64,000 nt of DNA from assembly GCA_963824225.1 (NCBI GenBank), contig CAWGOF010000003.1, positions 1,798,001 to 1,862,000 on the forward strand, written 5' to 3'. Positions 16,742-25,055 of this stretch are shown here, piece by piece. The notes below the pieces were generated by a model. It was given only the letters and a program-made list of their open reading frames with translations. It had not been told where the DNA came from and ran no database searches. This stretch comes from CAWGOF01 sp963824225 (GTDB taxonomy: Bacteria; Acidobacteriota; Polarisedimenticolia; Polarisedimenticolales; Polarisedimenticolaceae). Made by a program: the position numbers and the translations under genes. The stretch's first letter is position 1. Every line of letters begins with the position of its first letter.

Positions 16742-17307
16742 CTCGCCAGCGCCTTCTCGATCGCCGCGGTGACCGACGGATCGCTCGGCGCCGTTCGCGG
16801 CTCGAATCGCGCGATCACCTTGCCGTCCTTTCCGACGAGGAACTTCGTGAAGTTCCACTTGATCTCGCCCGCGAACTCGCCGTTCTTCGCCCCGGTCAGC
16901 TCCTTGAACACCTCGTTGGTATCGTCGCCCTTGACCGAGCTCTTGCTCATCATGTCGAACTTGACGCCATAGTTCTTCAGGCAGAATTCCTTGATCTCGC
17001 TCTCGGTCCCGGGCTCCTGCGACCCGAAGTTGTTCGCGGGAAAGCCGACGATCGCCAGGCCCTTCTCGGCATACTTGTCGTACAGCGCCTGCAGGTCCTT
17101 GTACTGCGGCGTCAGGCCGCACTTGCTCGCCGTGTTCACCATCAGCACGACCTGGCCCTTGTACTTCTCCAGATCGACGGCCTTGCCATCGATGTCCTTG
17201 AACTGGTGATCGAGGACGTACGCGCCCTCGCCGGCCATCGCCGCCGCCGCTACTGTCATCGCGCCTCCCAGCGCCACGAACCGAGCGAATCCACCGATCG
17301 TCCTCAT
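16738..17307 (-). CDS. Glutathione peroxidase family protein, exported, Cys type
   Basis: A 189-residue thioredoxin-fold peroxidase that reduces peroxides with thiols. A signal peptide (MRTIGGFARF to about AMA at 25) precedes the domain. The peroxidatic residue is a cysteine, C63, in VNTASKCGLTPQY; the family Gln/Trp partners appear as FPANNFG and KWNFTKFLV. An extra Cys in FCLKNYG fits an atypical two-Cys, thioredoxin-dependent mechanism. It uses Cys even though a selenoprotein W-like gene lies 10 kb away. ATG 17307 is chosen over 17367 because GGAGGG precedes it and it begins the signal peptide. It is cotranscribed with the SGNH hydrolase. Confidence 0.92.
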   Translation of the reverse strand: MRTIGGFARFVALGGAMTVAAAAMAGEGAYVLDHQFKDIDGKAVDLEKYKGQVVLMVNTASKCGLTPQYKDLQALYDKYAEKGLAIVGFPANNFGSQEPGTESEIKEFCLKNYGVKFDMMSKSSVKGDDTNEVFKELTGAKNGEFAGEIKWNFTKFLVGKDGKVIARFEPRTAPSDPSVTAAIEKALAS

Positions 17308-17400
17308 CCGTTGCCCTCCTCTTTCATGCTTACCCGGACCCCGATTATCTACGAGAATGGGACCCACGTTGCTATCCTCCGCTCATGGGGTTGGCGGGAT

Positions 17401-20121
17401 ATGGCCCTGAAACGCGGCACGCGTCTCGGTCCTTACGAGATCCTCGGCCCGATCGGCGCTGGCGGTATGGGCGAAGTCTACCGCGCGACCGACACCAAGC
17501 TGCGGCGTGACGTCGCGATCAAGGTCCTGCCTCACGACGTGGCCGGCGACGAGCGCCGGCTGGCCCGCCTCGAACGGGAAGCCCAGGTCCTCGCATCTCT
17601 GAACCATCCGCACATCGCCTCGATCTACGGCTTGGAAGAGTCCGAGGATGGGCCGTGCCTGGTCATGGAGCTGGTCTTGGGGCAGACGCTCTTCGAGCGG
17701 CTCGCCGAGGGAGCGTTGCCCGAGGCTCGAGTGCTCGACTTCGGCCGGCAAATCGCCTCTGCGCTCGAGGCCGCGCACGAGAAAGGGATCATCCACCGCG
17801 ATCTGAAGCCGGCAAACATCAAGGTGACGCCCGCGGGCGTGGTCAAGGTGCTGGACTTCGGCTTGGCGAAGATCATCGAGGCGAAGGCAAAGAGGGTGGA
17901 GGCAAGCGAGGTGCCCACGGCATCGTCGCCAGCGACCAGGGACGGGACCGTTCTCGGCACCGTTCCCTACATGAGCCCCGAGCAGGTTCGGGGAGAGCAG
18001 CTCGACGTCAAGACCGACATCTGGTCGTTCGGCTGCGTGATGTACGAGATGGCGACAGGCAAGCTCGCGTTCGACGGAAAGACACCCGCCGAGTTCGGCG
18101 CCGCGATTCTCGAGCGCGAGCCCGACTGGGACGCGCTTCGGGCAAGGAGCACGACGGTAATCCTGCGGCTGATCCGCCGATGCCTGAGCAAGGACCCCCG
18201 CCGCCGGCTTCACGACATCGCCAATGCGCGGATCGAGCTCGAGGAGGCGCCGGAAGAGATATCCGGGGCGTCACAGTTTCCGGGCCGCGCCGGCTTGCGG
18301 CCCTCTAGGGCCAGGCTCCTCTGGGCGCTCGCCGGTCTGCTCGCCGGGTCCCTCATGGTGAGCCTCGGATGGGGACTCCGCAGCATGCCGGCTCCGCCGC
18401 GCTCTCCCATGGTGCGGGCGAGTCTGACCTCGTCCGGCGTCGTCCCCAGCGATTCCGAGGTCCCGTCCGTGACCGTCTCGCCCGACGGGCGGACGGTCGT
18501 GTTCCTGGGGAAGGACTCCGGGGGCTACCGGCTCTACCGCCGTGCGTTCGACGAGGCAGCCGCGGAACCGCTTCCGGGTACAGAGAACGGCTTCGCGCCG
18601 TTCTTCTCTCCCGATGGGACGTGGCTGGCCTTCTTCACCGGCAGCCAGCTCCTGAAAATCCCCATCGCCGGCGGCGCGCCACTCAGGCTGTGCGACCTCA
18701 TCCCACCTGTACCCATCTCGCGCGGAGGGACGTGGGCATCAGGCGCTGGAATCATCTTCTCGCAAACATTCAACGGACCACTGTGGTCCGTCCCCGAGGG
18801 CGGAGGCGCTCCGCAGCCCATCACCCACCTCGAGCCCGGCGAGCACGCGCACCTGTATCCTCAAGCCTTGCCCGGGCGGCAGCTCCTCTTCACCGCCGTC
18901 GGCGGGCGGGACTTCCAGGACGTCACATCGTCGAAGGTCGTCGCCCTCGACCTCGAGACGGGCGAGCGGAGCGCGATCCTCGAGGGTGTGAGCTTCGCAC
19001 GGTACGTGGGAGATGGCTGGATCGTGTTCGTCAGCGGTGCGACCACCTTCGCCGCGCCCCTGGATCTGACGCGGCTGCAGGTGACGGCTCCTCCGGTCGC
19101 GCTCCGCGAGAATTTCGCCGTGGCCCCGGAGTTCCGGACGGTCCAGTTCGACGTCACACGCGATGGAACGCTCGTCTACGTGAGCGGTCCCGCCCAGGAG
19201 TACCCCAGGTCGGAGGTGCTCAGCCTCGATCGTCACGCGCGCGAGACTCCCCTGGCGGTCCCACCGGCCTTCTACGAGACACCCAGCTTGTCGCCCGATG
19301 GCCGAAAGCTCGCGATTGAGCGCTGCGAGATGAATCGCTGCACGGTCGTCGTCTTCGACCGCGACCGGCAGGTCCTTTCCTCTGTCGTGCCCGAAGCAGG
19401 ACGGTTCTTCGGTCCCATCTGGTCGCCCGATAGCCGGAGGCTCGCGCTTTCCTCCATCTCCGAGAACAACCCGCGGCTGGTCGTGCGGTCGGCCGATGGG
19501 AGCGGTGCGATCGAATCGCCGACGCTTTCCACGGAGGACGGGGAGGTCGCAAACTCCTGGTCGCCCGATGGGCGAACGATCGCCTACACCGTCGTCTACG
19601 TCACGGACCGTGGCGGCTCACGCCTGCGCGGTACGTCGGACATCTGGCTCGCCACGGCGGACGGATCGAGCCCGCCGCGGCCGTGGATGGAAACGCCGCA
19701 CCGAGAGAGCGGCGCGCGCTTCTCCCCGGACGGCGGATTCCTCGCGTACGTCTCGGACGAATCGGGAAGGAGCGAGGTTTACGTTCGCCCGATGGCCGGG
19801 CAAGCGAAGATCCAGATCTCGAGCGAGGGTGGTATCGAGCCGATCTGGGCGCGTGGGGGCCGAGAGATCGTCTATCGCCGGGGGGCCGGCTTCTTCATGG
19901 TGGATCTCGGCCTCGGGCCGGCGACCCGGCCGGGCCCGGCGCGTCCTCTCTTTACGGGCAGGCTCGACAACGGCGGGGGCAGACCCGACAAGCATCACCT
20001 GTGGGACATCTCCCCCGACGGTCAGGAGTTCATCGCCGTCCGGACATCGACGCCCTCCGAAGCCCCACGCGAGCTCATGGTGGTGACGGGGTGGTTAGCC
20101 CGGCTCGACCACCTTCACTGA
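17401..20121 (+). CDS. Membrane Ser/Thr protein kinase with C-terminal PD40 beta-propeller
   Basis: A second kinase-propeller protein, 906 aa, similar in plan to the one at 3194. Kinase residues: glycine loop IGAGGMGEVY (18-27), K41, HRD 132-134 with LKPAN, DFG 152-154, SPEQ near 192. One membrane helix lies at about 305-326 (LLWALAGLLAGSLMVSLGW). About 580 residues of TolB/PD40 blades follow with repeated SPDGR motifs. ATG 17401 starts the conserved N-terminus; the much longer upstream frame to 16570 is antisense to the GPx and SGNH genes. Divergent from the glutathione peroxidase (94-bp gap). It overlaps the next, convergent gene by 7 nt. Confidence 0.92.
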   Translation: MALKRGTRLGPYEILGPIGAGGMGEVYRATDTKLRRDVAIKVLPHDVAGDERRLARLEREAQVLASLNHPHIASIYGLEESEDGPCLVMELVLGQTLFERLAEGALPEARVLDFGRQIASALEAAHEKGIIHRDLKPANIKVTPAGVVKVLDFGLAKIIEAKAKRVEASEVPTASSPATRDGTVLGTVPYMSPEQVRGEQLDVKTDIWSFGCVMYEMATGKLAFDGKTPAEFGAAILEREPDWDALRARSTTVILRLIRRCLSKDPRRRLHDIANARIELEEAPEEISGASQFPGRAGLRPSRARLLWALAGLLAGSLMVSLGWGLRSMPAPPRSPMVRASLTSSGVVPSDSEVPSVTVSPDGRTVVFLGKDSGGYRLYRRAFDEAAAEPLPGTENGFAPFFSPDGTWLAFFTGSQLLKIPIAGGAPLRLCDLIPPVPISRGGTWASGAGIIFSQTFNGPLWSVPEGGGAPQPITHLEPGEHAHLYPQALPGRQLLFTAVGGRDFQDVTSSKVVALDLETGERSAILEGVSFARYVGDGWIVFVSGATTFAAPLDLTRLQVTAPPVALRENFAVAPEFRTVQFDVTRDGTLVYVSGPAQEYPRSEVLSLDRHARETPLAVPPAFYETPSLSPDGRKLAIERCEMNRCTVVVFDRDRQVLSSVVPEAGRFFGPIWSPDSRRLALSSISENNPRLVVRSADGSGAIESPTLSTEDGEVANSWSPDGRTIAYTVVYVTDRGGSRLRGTSDIWLATADGSSPPRPWMETPHRESGARFSPDGGFLAYVSDESGRSEVYVRPMAGQAKIQISSEGGIEPIWARGGREIVYRRGAGFFMVDLGLGPATRPGPARPLFTGRLDNGGGRPDKHHLWDISPDGQEFIAVRTSTPSEAPRELMVVTGWLARLDHLH

Positions 20122-20411
20122 TCGACGAACTTGCACGCAGCCTGGTCGGTCTGCGGGCACCCGGGAACCTCACCGCCCGTGTAATGGGCTTGGCATTCCT
20201 GCGCATCCGCGACGGGGGCCGTCCAGGAACCGCACTTGTATCCCGCCGGCGTGAAGCCCCAGCAACAGCAGTTTCCGCCATCGGGCGGACTGCATGGCAC
20301 CGACGGTCGCACGGCGTGAACCGGGGTCGCGACCTCGGAGTCGGGACTGATCAGCCACAGGAGCCCGACGCCCAGCACCACCGCCAACACGATCCATTTC
20401 GTTGATCGCAT
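20115..20411 (-). CDS. Small Cys-rich exported or membrane-anchored protein
   Basis: ATG 20411 has GGGAGG upstream. The 98 residues begin with a hydrophobic helix (KWIVLAVVLGVGLLWLIS), either a signal anchor or an uncleaved signal. The outer part has nine cysteines: PCSPP, NCCCWGF, YKCGS, ECQAH, GCPQ and ACKF. This suggests a disulfide-bonded or metal-binding domain in the periplasm. No family is recognised. It resembles in style the other small Cys-rich secreted proteins in this window (46807 and 62195), but I see no clear alignment. The longer frame to 20591 has no supporting start. Confidence 0.6.
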   Translation of the reverse strand: MRSTKWIVLAVVLGVGLLWLISPDSEVATPVHAVRPSVPCSPPDGGNCCCWGFTPAGYKCGSWTAPVADAQECQAHYTGGEVPGCPQTDQAACKFVDQ

Positions 20412-20660
20412 GATCGTTGTCCTCCCTTCCAGGCTAGGGAGTCCGCGGAGCACGGTTTTGCCCCTGATTTTTTCATCGTGGTGCGCAGCGTGTTGCTGCT
20501 CCGCTGCAAGTTCTTGCTCCATAACGAGTTGTCCTGGACTTTCCGCGGCTCGTAAGTCCGGCAGACCCGGGGAGCAGATGCGGCCCGGCAAGACGCCTTC
20601 GAACAGTCGCAGGCAGCAACAATCTCCGCACCACCATGATTTTTTTTGGAGGTCGATCCT

Positions 20661-22868
20661 TCAGCCGCGACGGCCGAATAGGCGGCGCCAGAAGCCGCCC
20701 CGCTCGTCCTCCGCGCCGGCACCGCCCGCGCCGTCGGCCTCGATGTGGCGCATCAGGTCGACCCAGATCGGGAGCGCCGCAGCGGCCCCGGTCAGACCGA
20801 GCGGCCGGTTGTCGTCGTAGCCGACCCAGACGGTGACGACGACTTCGGACGTGTAGCCGACGAACCACGCGTCGCGAAGGCCGTCGCTCGTGCCGGTCTT
20901 CCCCGCGGCGGAGCCGGCGAAGCCGAGCGAGGCGGCCGCCCGCGCCGTTCCGCGCTCGAGCACACCCTCGAGCATCGCGGTGATTCGCCGAGCCGAGTCC
21001 TTGGAGACCGCGCGCTCGATGCGCGGCTCGACGACCTCGACGGGCTCGCCCTCGCGGTCGAGGAGCGCCACGATCCCGTGCGGTGCGACGCGCGACCCGC
21101 CATTGGCCAGGGCCGCGTAGGCCGCGGTCAGCTCGAGCGGGGTGACTTCCTCGGCGCCGAGCGCGAGCGCCGGCACGGCATCGAGCTCGCTCTCGATGCC
21201 GCAGCGCTGGGCGACGCTCACGATTTGCTCGAGACCGATGTCCATCGCCGCCCGCACCGTGGGGACGTTGATCGACTGCTCGAGCGTCTCGCGGACCGTG
21301 ACGCGACCGTGATGGCGGCCGTCGAAGTTCGATGGGCGCCACGACCGCCCACCGGCCTCGATCGCGAGCGGGGCGTCGTCGAGCTCGGTCGAGGGTGAGA
21401 AATCGAAACCGCGCTCGAGCCGTGCGCGCTCGAGCCCGGCGAGGAACACGAAGGGCTTGAACGTCGAGCCCGGAGGTCGGTGGGCCCGCGTGGCCCGGTT
21501 GAACTGGCTCGTCGCGTAGTCCCGTCCGCCGACGAGCGCGAGCAGCGCGCCGTCGGCCGGGCGGAGCACGACGATCGCGCCCTCGGGCCGCGCGTCCGTC
21601 GAGCGGCCGAGGCGGCCGTCGATCCGCTCGAGGCCGGTCGCGAGCGCTTGCTGCGCCGCGCGCTGGATCGCCGGATCGAACGTCGTGAAGATCGCGTAGC
21701 CCGAGCGTGAGGGGACAGCCTCGGGCGAGAACGGCTCGATCGCTGCGGCCAGGTAGTCCTCGACCCACGGCGAGCGGCCGGCGACCTCGGAACGCTCGGC
21801 GACGCCGAGAGGGGCCGCGCGCGCCGTCCTTAGCTGCGCGGGCTCGAGGTCGCCGCGCTCCTTCATCATGCCGAGCACGAGATCGCGCCGCTCCCGGGCC
21901 TCGGTTGCGTGGCGCCGCGGGTCGTAGCCCCCGGGACTGCGGATCATCCCGGCTAGCAGCGCCGATCGCGGCAGATCGAGGTCACGCACGTCCGTGCCGA
22001 AGAAAAAGCGCGCCGCGTCGCCGACCCCGGAGATGGCGACCGGCCCCCGCTGCCCGAGGTACACCTCGTTCAGATAGGCCTCGAGGATCTCGTCCTTGCT
22101 GTAGTGCAGCTCGAGCACGACCGCCGCGACGGCCTCGACCGCCTTGCGCCGCAGCGTGCGGCTCCCCGGCCCGTAGAGGTTCTTCGCGAGCTGCTGCGTG
22201 ATCGTGCTCCCGCCCTGGACGACGCTCCCGGCGCGCAGGTTCGCCACGAGCGCGCGCGCGATCCCGATCGCGTCGATGCCCCCGTGCCGCCGGAAGCGGT
22301 GGTCCTCGACCGCTTCGACCGCGCGCACGAGGTCGGTCGGCATCTCGGCGAGCGGCGTCCAGCGCCGCGCCTCCATGACCTCGTCGTAGAACGTCCCGAG
22401 CGGCTCGGCCTCGAGCGTGAAGCTCTTCCGGCGATCGCCGTCGACGCGCCGCAGGCGGCCCGAGCGCACGCCGAGCTCGACCGGCATCGCGGCGCGCTCG
22501 CCGGCAGGCGTCATCGCCGAGTGCAGGTAGATCCGCCAATCGTCGCCGTCTCTCTTGAACTGCCCCGCGACCTCGGGCTCCGAGCGCACCTCGGTGTAGC
22601 CGAGGCGCGCGAGCCGATCGAGGAGCACGCGTGCGTCGAGCCGATCGCCGCGCGCGACCTCGAACGGTCGCGAGTAGACGCGCGACGGGAGCGTCGTCGT
22701 TCGCCGTTCGAAGCGGTGGACGATCGAGCGGTCGATCCAGACGAAGGCGACGAGGGCGACGAGCGCGGCGCCGCCGAGCACGCGCAGGCCGACCCGACGG
22801 AGACCCCGCGAACGTGGGGCGCTCTCCGCGTCATTGCGCCGGCGCCAAGGCCAGGTCGGGAAACGCAC
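20661..22868 (-). CDS. mrcB: Bifunctional class A penicillin-binding protein (PBP1B-like)
   Basis: This 735-aa enzyme polymerises and crosslinks peptidoglycan from the outer face of the inner membrane. Order: short cytoplasmic basic N-terminus, membrane helix (about 29-45), UB2H-like domain (about 60-150, with PSRVYSRPFEV), GT51 glycosyltransferase with catalytic E188 in AVEDHRFRRHGG and GGSTITQQLAKNL (219-231), then transpeptidase with SxxK S468-K471 (PPGSTFKPF), SxN S532-N534 (SINVPT) and KTG from K657 (GKTGTSD). All motifs are intact. The UB2H domain makes PBP1B the best match and suggests an outer-membrane lipoprotein activator; none is seen here. Confidence 0.93.
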   Translation of the reverse strand: MRFPTWPWRRRNDAESAPRSRGLRRVGLRVLGGAALVALVAFVWIDRSIVHRFERRTTTLPSRVYSRPFEVARGDRLDARVLLDRLARLGYTEVRSEPEVAGQFKRDGDDWRIYLHSAMTPAGERAAMPVELGVRSGRLRRVDGDRRKSFTLEAEPLGTFYDEVMEARRWTPLAEMPTDLVRAVEAVEDHRFRRHGGIDAIGIARALVANLRAGSVVQGGSTITQQLAKNLYGPGSRTLRRKAVEAVAAVVLELHYSKDEILEAYLNEVYLGQRGPVAISGVGDAARFFFGTDVRDLDLPRSALLAGMIRSPGGYDPRRHATEARERRDLVLGMMKERGDLEPAQLRTARAAPLGVAERSEVAGRSPWVEDYLAAAIEPFSPEAVPSRSGYAIFTTFDPAIQRAAQQALATGLERIDGRLGRSTDARPEGAIVVLRPADGALLALVGGRDYATSQFNRATRAHRPPGSTFKPFVFLAGLERARLERGFDFSPSTELDDAPLAIEAGGRSWRPSNFDGRHHGRVTVRETLEQSINVPTVRAAMDIGLEQIVSVAQRCGIESELDAVPALALGAEEVTPLELTAAYAALANGGSRVAPHGIVALLDREGEPVEVVEPRIERAVSKDSARRITAMLEGVLERGTARAAASLGFAGSAAGKTGTSDGLRDAWFVGYTSEVVVTVWVGYDDNRPLGLTGAAAALPIWVDLMRHIEADGAGGAGAEDERGGFWRRLFGRRG

Positions 22869-22964
22869 GAAGCGAATATAGGAGTGACGGTTGCAGATTC
22901 ACAACCTGCCTTTCGCGCCACGGCCCGAGCGACACCGTATAACGCGCGACGAAAGGAGATCGTC

Positions 22965-23906
22965 ATGTCGAAGACGCTGTGGACGGCTGCGCTGTTTTTT
23001 GCGATCGCTGTGTTCTCCTTCCCGGTGCTGGCCGACCCGCCGCCACCCTCGTACCCGCCGGATCTGGACCTGTCGGCCGGTGTATGGCAGGTATTCGACG
23101 GCGCGAACAACACCGTGTCGCTCTTCAACGATGGCGCTGGATCGCTCTACCTCGACGTTCCCGTCGAGCCCGACACGACCTGCAAATCGACGGGATCCTG
23201 CGACACCATCAACTATCTCTTCACCACGCACGTACCGACGATCATCAGTGGAATGATCGTCATCACGCTGCGGGCCGACACGACGGATGAGCCGGTCTTC
23301 CATCACACCTCGACCGACCCCCTCTGTACGAACGTTCCCGCGGTTCGCGCGCTGATCTGGTCGAAGAACCAGAGTGGCCACGACGGCTATCGCTGGTGGG
23401 CCAACCCCCACTCGTACGTTCTGGGACCCGGGGCGGTGACCATCACCATTCCCATCGACCCACGCTTCTGGTCCGGCGTCAGCGGGCATTTTGCCAACGA
23501 GAACAACCAGTACCTGCAGCAGTTTCAACGAGCGATCGAGGACGCCAGCTCGCTCGGTGTGACGTTCGGGGGCGGCTGCGCCTTCGGACACGGGGTGTTC
23601 ATGGTCTCAGGAACGGCCCGATTCACGCTCGAGAACTATGAGGTGGCGCCGACTCCGAACTGCCCCGCGGTGACGCCGTGCAACGGCAACTCCTGCCTGG
23701 AGGGCGCCGTGCTCGGGGACACGAACACGGCTCTCCACCAGTGCTTGGACGGCTCGACCCTCAACGAGTGCAACTTCCCCGACTCGTTCCACGTCCTCGA
23801 CACGAACTGCTTCAAGGCACCGTGCTGCACGGCCACGCCGTTCCCCTGCATCTGCCCGATCGGTTCGTGCCCGCAAGGTTCCAAGCTGGTCTGTCAGAGC
23901 AACTAG
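22965..23906 (+). CDS. Secreted hypothetical protein with Cys-rich C-terminus
   Basis: ATG 22965 has a strong GAAAGGAG 7 nt upstream. A clear signal peptide (LWTAALFFAIAVFSFPVLA, cleavage before DPPPP) precedes about 220 residues of beta-rich sequence with aromatic strands (YRWWANPHSYVLG). The last 80 residues have about 13 cysteines, including NGNSCLEG, KAPCCTA, CICP and SCPQGSKLVC. The protein is probably extracellular and disulfide stabilised. I do not recognise the family. It is followed by an inverted repeat (CCCCGGCC / GGCCGGGG, about 23917-23947) that could end transcription, although without T residues. Confidence 0.75.
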   Translation: MSKTLWTAALFFAIAVFSFPVLADPPPPSYPPDLDLSAGVWQVFDGANNTVSLFNDGAGSLYLDVPVEPDTTCKSTGSCDTINYLFTTHVPTIISGMIVITLRADTTDEPVFHHTSTDPLCTNVPAVRALIWSKNQSGHDGYRWWANPHSYVLGPGAVTITIPIDPRFWSGVSGHFANENNQYLQQFQRAIEDASSLGVTFGGGCAFGHGVFMVSGTARFTLENYEVAPTPNCPAVTPCNGNSCLEGAVLGDTNTALHQCLDGSTLNECNFPDSFHVLDTNCFKAPCCTATPFPCICPIGSCPQGSKLVCQSN

Positions 23907-24110
23907 ACCTCGAAGCCCCGGCCCCGGATGCACGCCGCGGCCGGGGTCGGACCGCACCAGCGCTTTCGAAAGCGTTATCGCAACTACGCTTCAGGTTGTA
24001 GCCTTTACGCCACGGTGAAGGTTCTACACGCCCGACCCTGCTCCCAGCCCGTGCCGCGGCTTGGCACCGGTCTCGCTTTACACGATGAGCGAATCGGTGT
24101 GGGAGGAGCA

Positions 24111-24542
24111 ATGATGGCCAACAATCAACGAATGAGACGGATGGCGCTCGTCTTCCTGATCCTCGGGTACGCGGCGGTGCACGAGGCGGCCGCAGAGACC
24201 TACTGGGGGTTCTCGATCGGCGTCAGCAATGCGCCGCCACCGCCACGAGTCGTCGTATCAGGTGCGCCGCAGCTCGTCGCCGTCGAGGGGACCTCGGTGC
24301 AGGTGGTGGGGAACTCGGGCTACGACACGTTCGCCTACCGCAGCTCGTTCTACTGCTTCAGCGGTGGCTTCTGGTATCGGGCCACGAGCCACACCGGCCC
24401 GTTCGTGGTCGTGGACGTTCGCTCGGTGCCGGAGCCGATCCTGGTCGTCCCGGCCCAGCACTGGAAGCGTCATCCCCACGGCGGCCCTCCGGGCCAGGCG
24501 AAGAAGAGCGGCGGCGCCAGCAAGAAGAAGGGACACGGCTGA
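24111..24542 (+). CDS. Secreted hypothetical protein with Pro/His/Lys-rich tail
   Basis: Two adjacent ATG codons (24111, 24114) follow GGGAGGAG. The signal peptide (MALVFLILGYAAVHEAAA) is followed by ETYWGFSIGVSNAPPPP and strands with a YDTFAYRSSFYCFSGGFWYRA pattern (about 80-100), ending in a basic GPPGQAKKSGG tail. This plan, with an aromatic FWYRA.s..GPFv strand and a basic tail, resembles small YXWGXW-type periplasmic proteins of environmental bacteria, but I cannot name a family with confidence. The RlpA gene follows 17 nt later, so the two may be cotranscribed. Confidence 0.65.
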   Translation: MMANNQRMRRMALVFLILGYAAVHEAAAETYWGFSIGVSNAPPPPRVVVSGAPQLVAVEGTSVQVVGNSGYDTFAYRSSFYCFSGGFWYRATSHTGPFVVVDVRSVPEPILVVPAQHWKRHPHGGPPGQAKKSGGASKKKGHG

Positions 24543-24559
24543 TCCTTGACTAGCCGCAC

Positions 24560-24982
24560 ATGCCGGCTCGGCTTCGTGACTCCGTTGGGGTCGGGCTCTT
24601 CCCGACCCTGCTGCTCGCGATGCTGCTCGCCAGCGCCTGCGTCGCGCGCCGCGCGCCCTCGACGAAGCCGCCTGCCGCCCACACCGAGAGCGGCATGGCG
24701 TCCTGGTACGGTGAGCGGTTTCACGGCCGGCGCACGGCGAGCGGCGAGATCTTCGACATGCACGCGCTGACCGCCGCGCACCGCACGCTCGCCTTCGGGT
24801 CGATCGTCCGCGTCACCGAGATCCAGAGCGGCGAATCGGTCGACGTGCGGATCAACGATCGCGGCCCTGTCAGCGGCGCTCGGATCATCGACCTGTCCTA
24901 CGCTGCGGCCCGCAAGCTAGGGATGGTCCGCCGCGGCGTGACGCGGGTCAAGCTCACCGTCATCGACCGCCGGCGCGGCTGA
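24560..24982 (+). CDS. rlpA: RlpA-like septal ring lytic transglycosylase lipoprotein
   Basis: A 140-residue lipoprotein (lipobox LLASAC, C27). From residue 44 it is a double-psi beta-barrel of the RlpA type: GMASWYGERFHGRRTASGE, then LTAAHRTLAFGS, VRVTEIQSGESVDVRINDRGP and RIIDLSYAAARKLG. RlpA cleaves naked glycan strands lacking stem peptides. The catalytic residues expected in the barrel (Glu/Asp in ASGE and NDRGP) are visible. There is no SPOR domain, so it is a short form that would not bind denuded septal glycan through SPOR. It lies 17 nt downstream of the preceding secreted protein. Confidence 0.9.
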   Translation: MPARLRDSVGVGLFPTLLLAMLLASACVARRAPSTKPPAAHTESGMASWYGERFHGRRTASGEIFDMHALTAAHRTLAFGSIVRVTEIQSGESVDVRINDRGPVSGARIIDLSYAAARKLGMVRRGVTRVKLTVIDRRRG

Positions 24983-25055
24983 CCCCCGAGAGCAGTTCTC
25001 TTGACAACATGTCGCCCGCGCGTTCTACTCGCGCCAGCTGCGCGAGGGATACGCG

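Noticed and set aside
16570..17400. Upstream extension of the second propeller kinase to 16570
   Set aside because: This part is antisense to the well supported peroxidase and hydrolase genes, and the kinase N-terminus begins at 17401.
22104..22964. N-terminal extension of the 22965 secreted protein
   Set aside because: It is antisense to the PBP gene; the signal peptide and ribosome-binding site clearly mark 22965.
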